Notes: generated by a model not told the origin, from the letters alone. A DNA stretch of 64,000 nt from Tolypeutes matacus (GCA_026826555.1 JAKSZT010053928.1:39812934-39876933), one strand, 5' to 3'. Positions 12,784-23,430 are shown, counted from the first letter of the stretch. Numbers and translations: made by a program.

Positions 12784-13099
12784 TAAAGGGAGCAGCAATA
12801 GTCCTCTGAGTGTAGGGACAGTCCCTGTCAAAATAGGATGACCCACTGATGTTTTTTATTTATTTTTTTTTTTTTATTTTTTATTTTTTATTGATGACTA
12901 CCCTTGTGAGTCTTTGCTCTTGTAAATGAGACTTAGCCTGCAGTTGTGGGGTGCCTAAGGGTTGCCATCTGAGAGCCTCCTTGTTGCTCAAATGTGGTCT
13001 CTCTCTAAGCCAAACTCAGCATATGATTGCATTACCTTCCCCCCAACGTGGGACATGACTCCCGGGGATGAGCCTCCCTGGCAACGAAGGATTAATACC

Positions 13100-13203
13100 A
13101 AGTGCCAACTGGCAGCTTTGTGCAGTGGCAGTATCGTAGCCAATGAGGTTTATCCGAGGTACGATTATTGCTAATTGAAAACTTTTCCCAAGTGCCAACT
13201 GGC
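13100..13203. repeat. target-site duplications bounding the U4 fragment
   Basis: AAGTGCCAACTGGC occurs at 13100-13113 and again at 13190-13203. The preceding CC may extend it, but is ambiguous because U4 itself ends in CCC here. Confidence 0.93.
13114..13189 (+). pseudogene. RNU4 (pseudogene): 3'-truncated U4 snRNA retropseudogene
   Basis: Corresponds to nucleotides 1-76 of U4 snRNA: it begins exactly at the RNA 5' end (AGCTTTG), continues through GTGGCAGTATCGTAGCCAAT and the GAGGTTTATCCGAGG 5' stem-loop, and stops after the GAAAACTTTTCCC segment. The 3' stem-loops and the Sm site are absent. The direct repeat AAGTGCCAACTGGC flanks it at 13100-13113 and 13190-13203. Copy A of the host repeat (540-553) and copy D (19173-19186) show the empty site with one copy of that sequence. 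There is no poly(A). This fits the known class of 3'-truncated snRNA pseudogenes made by L1-type reverse transcription. It is not functional: there is no snRNA promoter and the Sm site is missing. Confidence 0.93.
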
Positions 13204-14390
13204 AACACAACTGGAAAAAGACCTTGAATAAAAGGGGGAAATGGTAAAGACAAATGAGTTCATGTGGCTAAGAGACTTCAAAGAGAGTCGGGAGGTCATC
13301 CCAGAGGTAACTCTTATGCACACCTCAGTAGGAGCTCATAGAACATCTAAGTGCCTATCACCCCACTCAGTGGGGTTCCTGAGAGCTCTGGAGACATCCT
13401 GGTCCTATATAAGGGGGGGTAGCCCCAGAGACTGATGCCTTATCAGTGGGTTCTATTTTGGAATCTGTGCTCCTGAGAGTGACAGAATTAGACTCAAATA
13501 AGTCCTCCCTGCACATGGTTCACCAGACCCTTCTATTCAAACCTACATGTGATGCTGGAGTTTCTTAGGTATACTTCCAGAGACTTGGGTCTCCCGCCTA
13601 CCTATGTGCCAGGTGTGCATGAAATCTAGGTGGAGCTGCAACTCCTACCCTACAGCTCAGTGGACTCATCCAAGTCACCTGGCGAGGAGACAACGATGGG
13701 AATGGAGAGGGCCTGCATCTGCAGTCAGGATCATCCCACCCACCATATCCATGGGATATAAGCCCTCTCTCACTTGGAGTTGGAGTGGACATCACCATCC
13801 CAGTCGCCTCTGGATTGGGGAAAGAACTATGGACTAGAGTGGACTTGATGGTATTCTCTTGTTCACATATGGTGATTCTAGCAATGCAAGAAATTATAAC
13901 AATGAGGTGGAGCCAGTGGCCACTTGACAGTTTTTGCGTAGGGAGGGGATGAGCAGTTGAAATACAGGGGCTTCTTTGGGAGTTGGAGGTTGTCCTGAGT
14001 ACTGTTGTGGCAATGGATGTAGGCCATTTTAAATCAGCACACACCACTCAGAACTGAGTGGGAGAGAGTGTTGTCTACAGTGTGAACTGTGGTCTATGGT
14101 TGGTGGCAAGGATCCAGGATGTGTAAGTTCATTGAGGTTGGTGGGCCACACTGTGGGAGATATTTGTGTGGGATGTGGTGGGAGGTGTGGGAGGTGGGCA
14201 ACATGGGAATCCCAGTGGGTTCCGTGTAATATTTTAGGTAATCTAAGCACCTCTTAAAATATATGTATATATATATATAAATAACATTTTTGTAAGCAAA
14301 TGCACATATATGCATATATATTTATATATCATTTTGCAAATGTTTGTATGTATTGTGAGAATTTTGATTTTTACCCATAATAAAAATAAT

Positions 14391-14392
14391 AA

Positions 14393-14431
<39 letters not shown>
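14391..14431 (+). repeat. (AAAT)n microsatellite
   Basis: About ten AAAT units grown from the A-rich tail of unit X copy C. Confidence 0.9.
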
Positions 14432-14439
14432 AAATAATG

Positions 14440-15026
14440 CAAATCACCAATATTTTTGGATTGCAGACATTTTCTTGTAATCTTTGGTCTCATAACCTGG
14501 ACAGTCATTTGGAAAGCATTGAAAGCATGATTGGTGTTGATTAAAATTTAGAATGTCTTTTTTTTTTTTAAGTCATCATTGCATCTTATAGAACCTTGAT
14601 TTTATAATGCTTTAATATACCTAATTTTATGTGCTTATAAATAATTAACTAGAAACATTTTTCTTATGTAATTGTCTAATTGAAACTTTTTCAAAAGGTT
14701 ATTAATTTTACTAATTGCTTAAGACTGTATTTTAAATTGTATTATGAGGAGAAATTACCATTATTTATAAACTCTGGATTTCAGTTTGAGTAAAAAATAA
14801 AACAAAGTAAGAGGGAAAAAAAAAATATATATATATATAATATGGAAACACTATATCACTTATATAGATATACTAATATATGAAATACAATAAATATATA
14901 AATAATATAATGTCATAATGGATTAAGAACAATTCTATAGTCTTGTATTAGGCAGAGGGTTGCTTTTATTCCCCACATTTAACTTTTTTGTTCTTAAGAT
15001 AAAATGAATATGAAAGAGGCACCTTG
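14440..15026. other. AT-rich stretch, no recognised gene
   Basis: Very AT-rich, with short TA-repeat patches near 14824-14900. It is the left flank of the first long L1. Confidence 0.5.
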
Positions 15027-15739
15027 AGGGAATTGTGGGAAGATGGCATCAGAATAGTCAAGCAGGGCTCAACTCTCCCACAAAAATAATGGAAAAAGAG
15101 CCAAAACCTATCTGAGGGAGCTGCTTTGGTGATCAGCAGACCAGGACAGTGTTGTGCAACTCCAAAGAGGGTGAGGGACAGAGAGATGAAGAACCAGAAA
15201 CAATAAAGGTGAGTTACAAAACCCCAATGGCCCCCAGGAAGGGCTCCCCTTCCCCACCTTTAAGATATTAAGCTGGGGTAAAACCCCTGGCTCACTGCAA
15301 CTTACTGACAGGGGAACAGACATCTTTTTCCCTGTCAACTGTTACAAGGGAAAAGGGAGGGAGCTTTGGGGGAAATTTTCTTCAGTGAATTTGGCCAGAA
15401 GAGCCTGCTTTGAATCTTGGCTCTGGCCAGAACAAAACACAGGAAAACAGAGTTGAAACAGCTCTGCAAAAAGGTGCATTGACAAGAACCATCTGCTAAC
15501 CACTCTGGAAATTGCATGGATAAAAACTGGTTTTGGTCCTCTCTGTGCTTTAACTACTGGGAGAAAATCTGCACCCCATTAGTGAGTCTCTGGCATAATT
15601 TTGATAACTTAAGCTGGGCAATTTTAAATACTTAGAATAATCTGAAACAAAGTATCAAAGAAGAGCTGTGAAAAAAAATCAAGACAAGAGAGACAGTCTT
15701 CAGAGTAAATTCACCAACATATTCAGATGCCTAGATATC

Positions 15740-16690
15740 AGCAAAATCTTACAAGCCATACTAGGAAACAGGAAGAGATGACTCAGCCAAAGGAACAAAC
15801 AAAATCTCCTGAGGAGATACAGGATTTAAGACAATTAATCAGTGATATCACACAGCTCCTCTAAATCAATTCAAATAATTGAAAGAGAATGTGACTAAAG
15901 AGATAAAAGATATTAAGAAGACACTGGGTGAGCAGAAAGAACAATTTGAAAGCCTGCAAAGAAAAGTAACAGACCTTATGGGAATGAAAGACATGATGGA
16001 TGAGATTAAAAATACATTAGAGACTCATAAGAGCAAATCTGAATTGCTCAAAAACAGAATTAGTGATTTTGAAGACAGAACATCTGAACTGGAAAAGACA
16101 AGTGAACAGAAAGAAAATAGAATGGAAAAAGTGGAACAGAGCCTCAAGGAATTGAAGTACAATGCAAAATGCACAAACATATGCATTTTTCATGTCCCAG
16201 AAGGAGAAAAGAATGGAAAAGGTGCAGAAAGAGTATTGGAGGAAATAATGACCAAAAACATCCCAACCCCTATGAAGGACATAAATATCAATATCCAAGA
16301 AAGACAATGCACCCCAAAAAGAATAAATCTGAATAGACCTACCCTGAGACACCTACTATTCAGAATGACAAATATGAGAGATAGAAGATTCTGAAAGCAG
16401 CAAGAGAAGAGCAAAGCATCACATAAAATGGAAACTCAATAAAATTAAGCACCAACCTCTCATCAGAAACTATGGAGGAAAGAAGAAAGTGGTATGATGT
16501 ATTTAAGATACTGAAAAAGAAATACTTTCAGCCAAGAATTCTGTGTACAGCAAAGCTGTCCTTCAAAAAATGAGGATGAATTCAAAGGCTTCATAGAAAA
16601 AAACTGGTAAAATATGTTACCAAAAGACCAGAATTACAAGAGATACTAAAGGAAGTACTGCAGCCCGAAAGGAGAAAACAAGAGCAAGAG
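15740..16690 (+). pseudogene. L1 ORF1p remnant (L1 no. 1)
   Basis: The open part at 15879-16394 encodes a charged heptad-like coiled coil (K/E-rich, with blocks such as ISDFEDRTSELE) followed by the start of the RRM-like region (ICIFHVPEGEKNGKGAERV). The text continues past a stop near 16392 with a recognisable C-terminal region (WYDVFKILKKKYFQPRILC) in a decayed frame. ORF1p is the RNA-binding trimer that coats L1 RNA. Homology to 22861-23430 of the neighbouring L1 supports the call. It is broken by stops and not functional. Confidence 0.85.
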
Positions 16691-16789
16691 ACTTGGAGAA
16701 AAGTGTGGAAATGAAGATTATTAGGAAGTGTAAATTAAAAGGTAAAAAACAGAGACTAGAACAATGTGACATCAGAAAGCCAAAGTACA

Positions 16790-17705
16790 AAATGGATGAA
16801 GTAATTAATGCCTTTAGAGTAATAACTTTGAATGCTAATGGCTTAAACACCCCAATCAAAAGACATAAACAGATAGAATGGGTAAAAAAAAAAAAAAAAT
16901 GAGCCATGTGTGTGTTGTCTACAGGAGACTCACCTCAGAAGTAAGGACATAACCAAGTTAAATGTGAAAAGTTGAAAAAAGATATCATGGAAATAATAAC
17001 CAAGAAAGAGCTGGAGTAGTGATACTAATATCCGTCAAAATAGATTTTAAATGCAAAACAGTTGTAAGGGGTGAAGAAGGTCATTATACATTAAATATAT
17101 AAAAGGGGCTATTCACCAAAAAGAAATAACTATAATAAATATTTATGCACCTAACCTGAGTGCCCCAAGATACATGAGGCACACACTGGCAAAACTGAAG
17201 GGAGAAATAGATGTCTCTACAATAACAGTTGTAGAATTCAATACACCACTCTCAGTATTGGATAGTACATCTGGACAGAGGATAAATAAAGAAATAGGGA
17301 AAATATAAATAATATGATAAATGAATTAGACCTAATAGACATATATAAAGCATTACACCTCAAAACAGCAGGATATACTTTCTTTTCAAGTGCTCATGGA
17401 ACCTGTTGGGACACAAAACAAATCTCAATAAATTTAAAAAGATTAAAATTATAGAAAACACTTCCTCTGATCATAACTAATAAAGCTGGAAATCACTAAT
17501 GGATGGAAAAGGGAAATTTATAAATATATGGAGATTAAACAACACACTCTTAAATAAACAGTGGGTCAAAAAAGAAATTGTGATAGAATTCAGCAAATAT
17601 CTTGAGACAAATGAAAATTTGAACACAACATATCAAAATCTATGGGACACTGCAAAGGCAATGCAGAGAGTGAAATTTATAGCCCTTAATGCTTACATTA
17701 AATAA
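16790..17705 (+). pseudogene. L1 ORF2 endonuclease part (L1 no. 1), 5' piece
   Basis: It begins with the conserved L1 endonuclease start (ITLNANGLNTPIKRHKQIEW, about 16825-16884), runs into a poly(A)-expanded frameshift near 16886, and then shows decayed endonuclease text. The part at 17499-17705 ([20 protein letters not shown]) is the linker between endonuclease and reverse transcriptase. It is interrupted at 17716 by unit X copy D and resumes at about 20267. The product would have nicked the target DNA; no functional protein is possible. Confidence 0.82.
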
Positions 17706-17749
17706 GAAGAAAGAGGATGCTCTTATGGAAGAAAGAGGATGCTCTTATG
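17706..17749 (+). repeat. 22-bp perfect tandem duplication at the left junction of copy D
   Basis: The 22 bases at 17706-17727 (starting GAAGAAAGAG and ending CTTATG) are repeated without change at 17728-17749. The first ten bases are the target-site duplication also present at 20257-20266. Confidence 0.95.
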
Positions 17750-20256
17750 GCAAAATGACAAGAAAGGGTCACTGGTTTAGGGGGTTGGTGGGGGGGGGCA
17801 TTTGGGACAGGGCACACCTAGAGAAGGCCTCTAGGGAGTGTGTGAGTGTTCATTCTGTCATAATGTGTTGTATCAGTGGGTGGAGACCCACATAATGAAC
17901 AGGAAAGAGTTGGACTCCCATCTTTGGGAGGACCAATTTGTTCAGAAATAGACAGGCGGGAGTCTATCAAGAGCAAGGGCAGTTCCTAATAGGGGAGGAC
18001 AAACCAGTGTGTCAAGACCTCTTGTTGCATGTAACTATAAATCTTGTCATATAACAAGTCAAGCCAGGGGGTCATCATGGGCCCTGGGGGAATGGGGTGG
18101 GGGGAATAGAATAGATCAAACAGGGAGTATTTAATGTTCAATAGAGTTGCTCTTCATTACCATACAATAATGGACATAGTACATAGTACATGGTAAATAA
18201 CATCAAAATTTATAAAAGTGTACAGTCTAAAATGTAAACCATAGTGTAAACCATTGACAACATTTAGTAGCTATGTTTCACTATTTATATATCAGTTATA
18301 ACAATATTACCATCCACATATAAAAAGGTATTAATATGGGGAGAGGAAAAGAGGAGGATGTTGTGTGTATGAGAGTCTTCTGTATTCTGTGTGCGACTTT
18401 GCTGTGACCTAAAACTTCTTTGAAAACAAAATGAAAAATAGTGAGACACTGGGGAATGAGAGGGGAAAGGTGCCAAAGTACAGACTGGACACCAGATATT
18501 GCAGTGATGAAAGGCAAAATGTCAAAAAAAAAATTTAATATTTTTCATTTTTTAGTATCCCAATATTTTAATTTTATTTTATAAGTTTTTTAAAAAAATT
18601 GTATGTATTTTATCTCTTACATTTAAACTTATCATTATTACTTCATTTTCCTATTAATTGTATTCAGCTATTATAATGGCTTCATCTTCGAAGAGGCTTT
18701 GGATCACAGAAGGGTTACAACAGGGTGTCAGGGATTGGGGATGCATGGAAGGAAGTGCACCTGAGCATAATTATAAGGTATACAAAAATGCTTAAATGTT
18801 CATGGGGCATTGTCACAGTGGGTGGAGAATCACTCAATAAATGAGAGAATACTGAATTCCCATCCTGGAGAGCTCTGCCACATTCTCTAAGGGAGCAGCA
18901 ACAGTTCCCCAAGTGCAGGGGCAGTGACTGGCAAAGGAGGATGATCTACTGATGGGCCCTTGATATTGATGACTAGTCTTATGAATCTTTGCTCTTGAAA
19001 TTGAAACTTAGCCTATTGTAATGGGATGCCAAAGGGTTGCCTCCTGATAGCCTCCTTATTGTTCAAATGTGGCCTCTCTCTAAGCCAAACTCAGCATATG
19101 AATGCATTACCTTCCTCCCAGTGTGGGACATGACTCCCAGGGATGAGCCTCCCAGGCACCAAGGGATTGTTACCAAGTGCCAACTGGCAATGTGACTGGA
19201 AAAAGACCTTGAATGCAAGGGGGAAAAGGTAAAGACAAATAAGTTTATTTTGGCTAAGAGATTTCAAAATGAGTCGGGAGGTCATCCCAGAGGTGACGGT
19301 TATGCACATCTCAGTAGGATCACATAGAACTCCAAAGCGGATATCACTCCAAATATTGAGGCTCCTGAGAGCTCTGGAGATACCTAGGTCCTATGTCAGA
19401 AAGGATAGATCCGGAGTTTGGTGCCTTGCCGGTGGGTTCTACTTTGGAGTTTGTGCTCCTGAGAGTGACAGAGTTGGACTCAACTATGTTTTCCCTGCAT
19501 ATGGCTCATCAGTTCCTTCTATTCAAACCTGTACTTGGTGCTGGAGTTTGTAGGTGAACATCTAGAAACTTGAGTCTTTGTGCTGTCCATGTGCCAGCTG
19601 GGCCCGGAACCTCGGTGGAACACCAACTCCTACTCTACAGCTCATTGGATTCACCCAGGAAAATTTGTGGGGAGATGATGATGGACAAGGCCATCCCAGG
19701 GAAAGGAGAGAGTCTTCAGCTGCAGGCAGGATAAACCCATCCATCTTCCCCATTGGAGGTGGAGAGGACTTCACCATCCCAGATTCCTCAGGATGGGGGG
19801 AAGAGCTATGAATTTACTTGTATTCTACTACAGACATATTGTGATTCAAGGAAGGAAGAAATTACAACATTGATGTGGAGGCAGTGGCCACTGGAGCCTC
19901 TTGTGGCAGGGAAGGGAAAAGCAGTTGTAATACGGGGGCTTTTTGGGACTTGGGAATTGTCCTGAGTGACATTGCAATGACAGATAAAGGCCGTTTGATA
20001 TCATCATATAACGTGCAGAACTGCGTGGGAGAGAGTGTGGTCTACAATGTGAACTATGGTCCATGCTTAATGGCAAAGCCCCGGGATGTGTTTATTAATT
20101 GCAATGAATGTGCCACACTAATGAAGGATGTTTATGTGGGAGGGTGTGGGAGGTGTGTGAAGTGGGACATATGAGAATCCCTATATTTTTTGTGTAACAT
20201 TTATGTAATCAACGTATCCTTTAAAGAATAAAAGAAATTATTATATTTAAAAAAAG
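17716..20256 (+). mobile_element. unit X copy D, longest copy, inserted in L1 ORF2
   Basis: L1 ORF2 text stops at 17715 and resumes at 20257 with the same sequence, GAAGAAAGAG (20257-20266), giving a 10-bp target duplication. The right end is A-rich (…ATATTTAAAAAAAG), as in a poly(A) retroposon. The left junction carries a perfect 22-bp tandem duplication (17706-17727 repeated at 17728-17749), so the element proper may begin at 17738. From about 18690 onward it aligns with copies A and C. The first ~0.95 kb (17738-18690) lies upstream of anything visible in the other copies, so this is either the real 5' part of the family or a second module. Divergence from A and C is clearly greater than between A, B and C. 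It has no recognisable coding region. Confidence 0.85.
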
Positions 20257-20376
20257 GAAGAAAGAGTTAAAATTGAAAATCTAATGGCACAGCTGGAGGA
20301 ACTAGAAAAAGAACAGCAAACTGATACCAAATCAAGCCAAAGGAAAGAAATAAAGATCAGAGCAGAAATAAATTAA

Positions 20377-20379
<3 letters not shown>

Positions 20380-20426
<47 letters not shown>

Positions 20427-20428
20427 AA
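20380..20428 (+). repeat. (AAAT)n microsatellite within L1 ORF2
   Basis: About twelve tetranucleotide units interrupt the ORF2 sequence; the homologous place in the neighbouring L1 (about 24820) has none. Confidence 0.9.
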
Positions 20429-20985
20429 CAATAGAGAGAATCAACAAAACCAAAAATTGGTTCTTTGAGAAAATCAACAAAAATTGATAAATCCATAACT
20501 AGACTGACAGAAAAAAAGAGAGAATATACAGTAAATAAAATCAGAAATGAGAGGGGAGATTTTATCACTGACCCTGCAGAAATAAGAGAGACCATAAGAG
20601 GATACTATGAACAACTGTATACAAAAATCTAGACAATATAGCTGAGATGGACAAATTCCTAGAAACACACAAACCACCTACACTGACCCTAGAAGAAATA
20701 GACTACCTCAATAAACCGAGCAAAAATGAAGAGATTGAAAGAGTCATCAAAAAATTCCCAAAGATGAAAAGCCCAGGACCAGATAGCTTCACAGTGGAAT
20801 TCCACCAATTATTCAAAGACAATCTAATACCTATCTTGCTCAATCTCTTCCAAAAATTAGAACAGGAAAGAATAGTACCAAACTCATTCTATGAAACCAA
20901 AACCATCCTGATACTAAAACCAGAGAAAGATACTATGAAAAAGAAAATTACAGACCAATATCTCTAATGAATATAGATGCAAAAA

Positions 20986-21205
20986 GAGTGAATTATTATA
21001 ACTGACAGAAAATTAGACACAAGTAATGCATATATTTGTCCTCATTTATATAAAATATAAATATAAATAATTTATAAAGATGGAATTGATTAATAGATAT
21101 GTATGGCAAGTGCTGGATAGAGAGATTGAAATGTAACTGCTTATGGGTGTTTTTATTTTCCTTTTTGGAATAATAAAAAGTCTCTAATATTGATTGAGAT
21201 GATGA
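20986..21205 (+). mobile_element. short 5'-truncated L1 3'-UTR insertion inside L1 no. 1
   Basis: In the second L1 the words GATGCAAAAAT and CTCAACAAAATA are contiguous (about 25377-25396). Here they are separated by about 220 bases that end in a 12-A run. The inserted text includes a 'tatggcaagtgctggatagagag' block and a late 'aataataaaaagtctc' block. These resemble the 3' UTR of the L1 ending at 28188 (compare about 27968-28080), so this is probably a severely 5'-truncated L1 tail. Confidence 0.7.
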
Positions 21206-22860
21206 AAAAAAAAAAATCCTCAACAAAATATTTGCAAACCGAATCCAAAAGCACGTTAACAGAATTATACACCACAATCAACTGCGTTTATCCCAGGTAT
21301 GCAAGGTTGGTTCAAAACAAGAAAATCAATTAGTGTAATAAACTACATTGATAAATTGAAGGAAAAAAATCACATTATTCTCTTGATTGATGCAGAAAAG
21401 GCATTTGACAAAATACAGTACCCTTTCTTGATAAAAACACACCAAAAGATAGGAATGGAAGGAAGCTTTCTCAATATGATAAAGTGCATTTATGAAAAAC
21501 CTACAGCTAGCATTGTGCTTAATGGTGAAATACTGAAAGCTTTCCCGCTGAGATCATGAAAAAAACAAGGGTGCCCACTGTCACCATTGTTATTTAATAT
21601 TGTGTTAGAAGTTCTAGCTAGAGCAATTAGACTAGTTAAAGAAATAAAAGGCACACAAATAGGAAAGGAAGAAGTAAAACTTACACTATTTGCTGATGAT
21701 ATTTAGAAAATCCTGAAAAATCCTCAACAAAGCTACTAGAATTAATAGATGAGTTCTGCAAAATGGTGGGATACAAAATTAATATGTAAAAATCAATAGT
21801 ATTTCTATAAATTACTGATGTGCAGTCTGAAGAGGAAATCAGAAAAATAAATTCCATTTATAATAGTGAACAAAACAAGCAAATATTTTGGATTAAACTT
21901 AACCAAGGATATAAAGGACCTGTATTCAGAAAACTTCAAAACATTGCTAAAAGAAACCAAAGAAAACTTAAATAAATGGAAGGACATTCCATGTTCAAAG
22001 ATCAGAAGACTAAATATCATTAAGATGTCAATTCTACCCAAACTGATTCACAGATTCAACACAATCCCAATACAAATCCCAACAGCCTTTTTTGCATATA
22101 TGGAAAAGCCAATAATCAAATTTATTAGGAAGGGTAAGGAGCCCAAATAGCCAGAAACATCTAAAAAGGAAGAATAAAGTTGGAGGACTCTCACTTCCTG
22201 ACTTTAAAGCATATTACTTGGCTCAGTGGTAAAAACAGCATGGTACTGGCATAAGGACAGACAGATTGGCCAATGGAACTGAATCAAGAATTCAGAAATT
22301 GGCCCTCAAATCTACAGTCAAGTGATTTTTGACAAGGGTGTTAAGCCCACCCAGCTGGGTCAGAAGAGTCTCTTCAACAGATGAATGATGCTGGGAGAAT
22401 GAGATAGCCATATCCAAAAGAAAGAAAGAAGACCTATATCTCACAATTTATCCAAAAATTAACTCAAAATGGTTCAAGGACCTAAATATAAAAGCTACAA
22501 GCATCAAAATCCTAAAAGAAAATGTGGGAAAACATCTTCATGATCTTGTGGTAGGCAACAGTTTTTAAAACCTTACACTCAAAGCATGAGCAACAAAAGA
22601 AAAAATAGATAAATGGGATCTCCTCAAAATTAAACACTTTTGCACCCCAAAGGATTTTGTCAAAATGGGGAAGAGGCAGCTGATTCAATGGGAGAAAGTA
22701 TTTGGCAATGACATATCCAATAAGGGTTTACTATCCATGATATACAAAGAGATCATACAACTCAACAATAAAAAGACAAACACATCAAAGTCCCAGAAGA
22801 AATGCAGAATTTGAGAGAACTAATCAGCAAGATGAGTACAAATTTCCAAAATCAAATTAA

Positions 22861-23430
22861 TTAGTTGAAAGGCAATATAAAGAGATAAATGATATCAAGA
22901 AGACATTGAGCGAACACAAAGAAGAATTTGAAATCCTGAACAGAAAAGTAACAGAGCTCATGGGAATGAAAGACATAATACGTGAGATCAAAAACACATT
23001 TGAGGCATACAACAGCAGACTCAAAATTATAGAAGAAAGAATAAGTGACACAGAAGACAGAACAGCAAAATTTGAAGAGAGAAAAGAACAGAGAGAGAAA
23101 AGAATGGAAAAAATTGAGCAGGGGCTCAGAGAATTGAATGACAACACAAAACACAACAACATACATGTCATGGGAGTTCCAGAAGAAGAGAAGGGAAAAG
23201 GGGCAGAAAGAGTATTTGAGGAAATAATAGCTGAAAATTTCCCAATTTTCACAAAAGAAATGAACTTACATGCCCAAGAAGCACACCATACCCTAATCAG
23301 AATAAATCCAAATAGACCTACTCCAAGACACATACTACTCAGAATGTTAAATGTCAAAAATAAAGAGAAAATTCTCAGAGCAGCATGGGAGAAACATACA
23401 AGTGTACAAGGGACGTCCAGTAAGATTTAA
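22861..23430 (+). pseudogene. L1 ORF1p remnant (L1 no. 2)
   Basis: An uninterrupted frame follows a TAA at 22858-22860 and runs to 23430. It covers most of the coiled coil (KEEFEILNRKVTELMGMKD; ERISDTEDRTAKFEER) and the RRM-like and C-terminal domains (NNIHVMGVPEEEKGKGAERV; NRPTPRHILLRMLNV). There is no ATG at the proper start because the element is truncated and the upstream frame contains a stop. The closing residues diverge after the AAWEKH block, pointing to a frameshift at about 23400. Confidence 0.85.

Larger units (their letters stand above)
12786..14431 (+). mobile_element. unit X copy C, 5'-truncated, carrying a U4 snRNA fragment
   Basis: Aligns to copy A from about position 255 ('aagggagcagcaatagtcc') to the 3' end. 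AATAAA lies at 14379-14384 and the tail has expanded into an (AAAT)n array (about 14391-14431). Differences from copy A are scattered substitutions, an expanded T tract (about 12850-12892), and the 76-nt U4 insertion at 13114-13189. A TATATAA box is retained at 13406-13412. The antisense frame at 13598-14047 is shared with copies A and B only because these copies are young; it resembles no protein. Confidence 0.85.
15028..22776 (+). mobile_element. long LINE-1 (L1 no. 1), interrupted twice and lacking its 3' tail
   Basis: A LINE-1 in plus orientation. It starts near 'gtgggaagatggcatcagaatag' (a typical L1 5' UTR start) and continues through an ORF1 remnant (about 15740-16690) and ORF2 (about 16790 onward). 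ORF2 is broken by a 2.5-kb insertion (unit X copy D, about 17716-20256) and by a 0.22-kb L1-tail insertion (about 20986-21205). The element ends at about 22776 in the distal part of ORF2, where sequence switches at once to ORF1 of a second L1. Its own 3' UTR and tail are not seen after the second element either. Many stops and frameshifts make it immobile. Confidence 0.88.
20267..22776 (+). pseudogene. L1 ORF2 reverse transcriptase part (L1 no. 1), 3' piece
   Basis: Resumes the ORF2 frame after unit X copy D. Visible reverse transcriptase landmarks are KSPGPDSFTVEFHQLF (frame 20647-20967), [10 protein letters not shown] (frame 21299-21559), and the catalytic motif at 21689-21706. The last reads F-A-D-D-I followed at once by a TAG stop because the following bases are missing; the neighbouring L1 keeps FADDMILYL. 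A tetranucleotide (TAAA)n array has grown inside the coding text (20380-20428). The last recognisable part is the ORF2 C-terminal region at about 22000-22776. It cannot encode an active polymerase. Confidence 0.85.

Noticed and set aside
13114..13189. A functional U4 snRNA gene
   Set aside because: Only the first 76 nt are present; the 3' stem-loops and Sm site are missing and the flanks are repeat sequence, not an snRNA promoter.
15108..15517. Minus-strand frames at the start of L1 no. 1 (antisense promoter or ORF0-like product)
   Set aside because: L1 5' regions can have antisense activity, but these frames show no similarity that I recognise and the element is decayed.
17706..17749. CRISPR-like repeat
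   Set aside because: Only two directly adjacent copies without spacers; it is a junction duplication of a retroposon.
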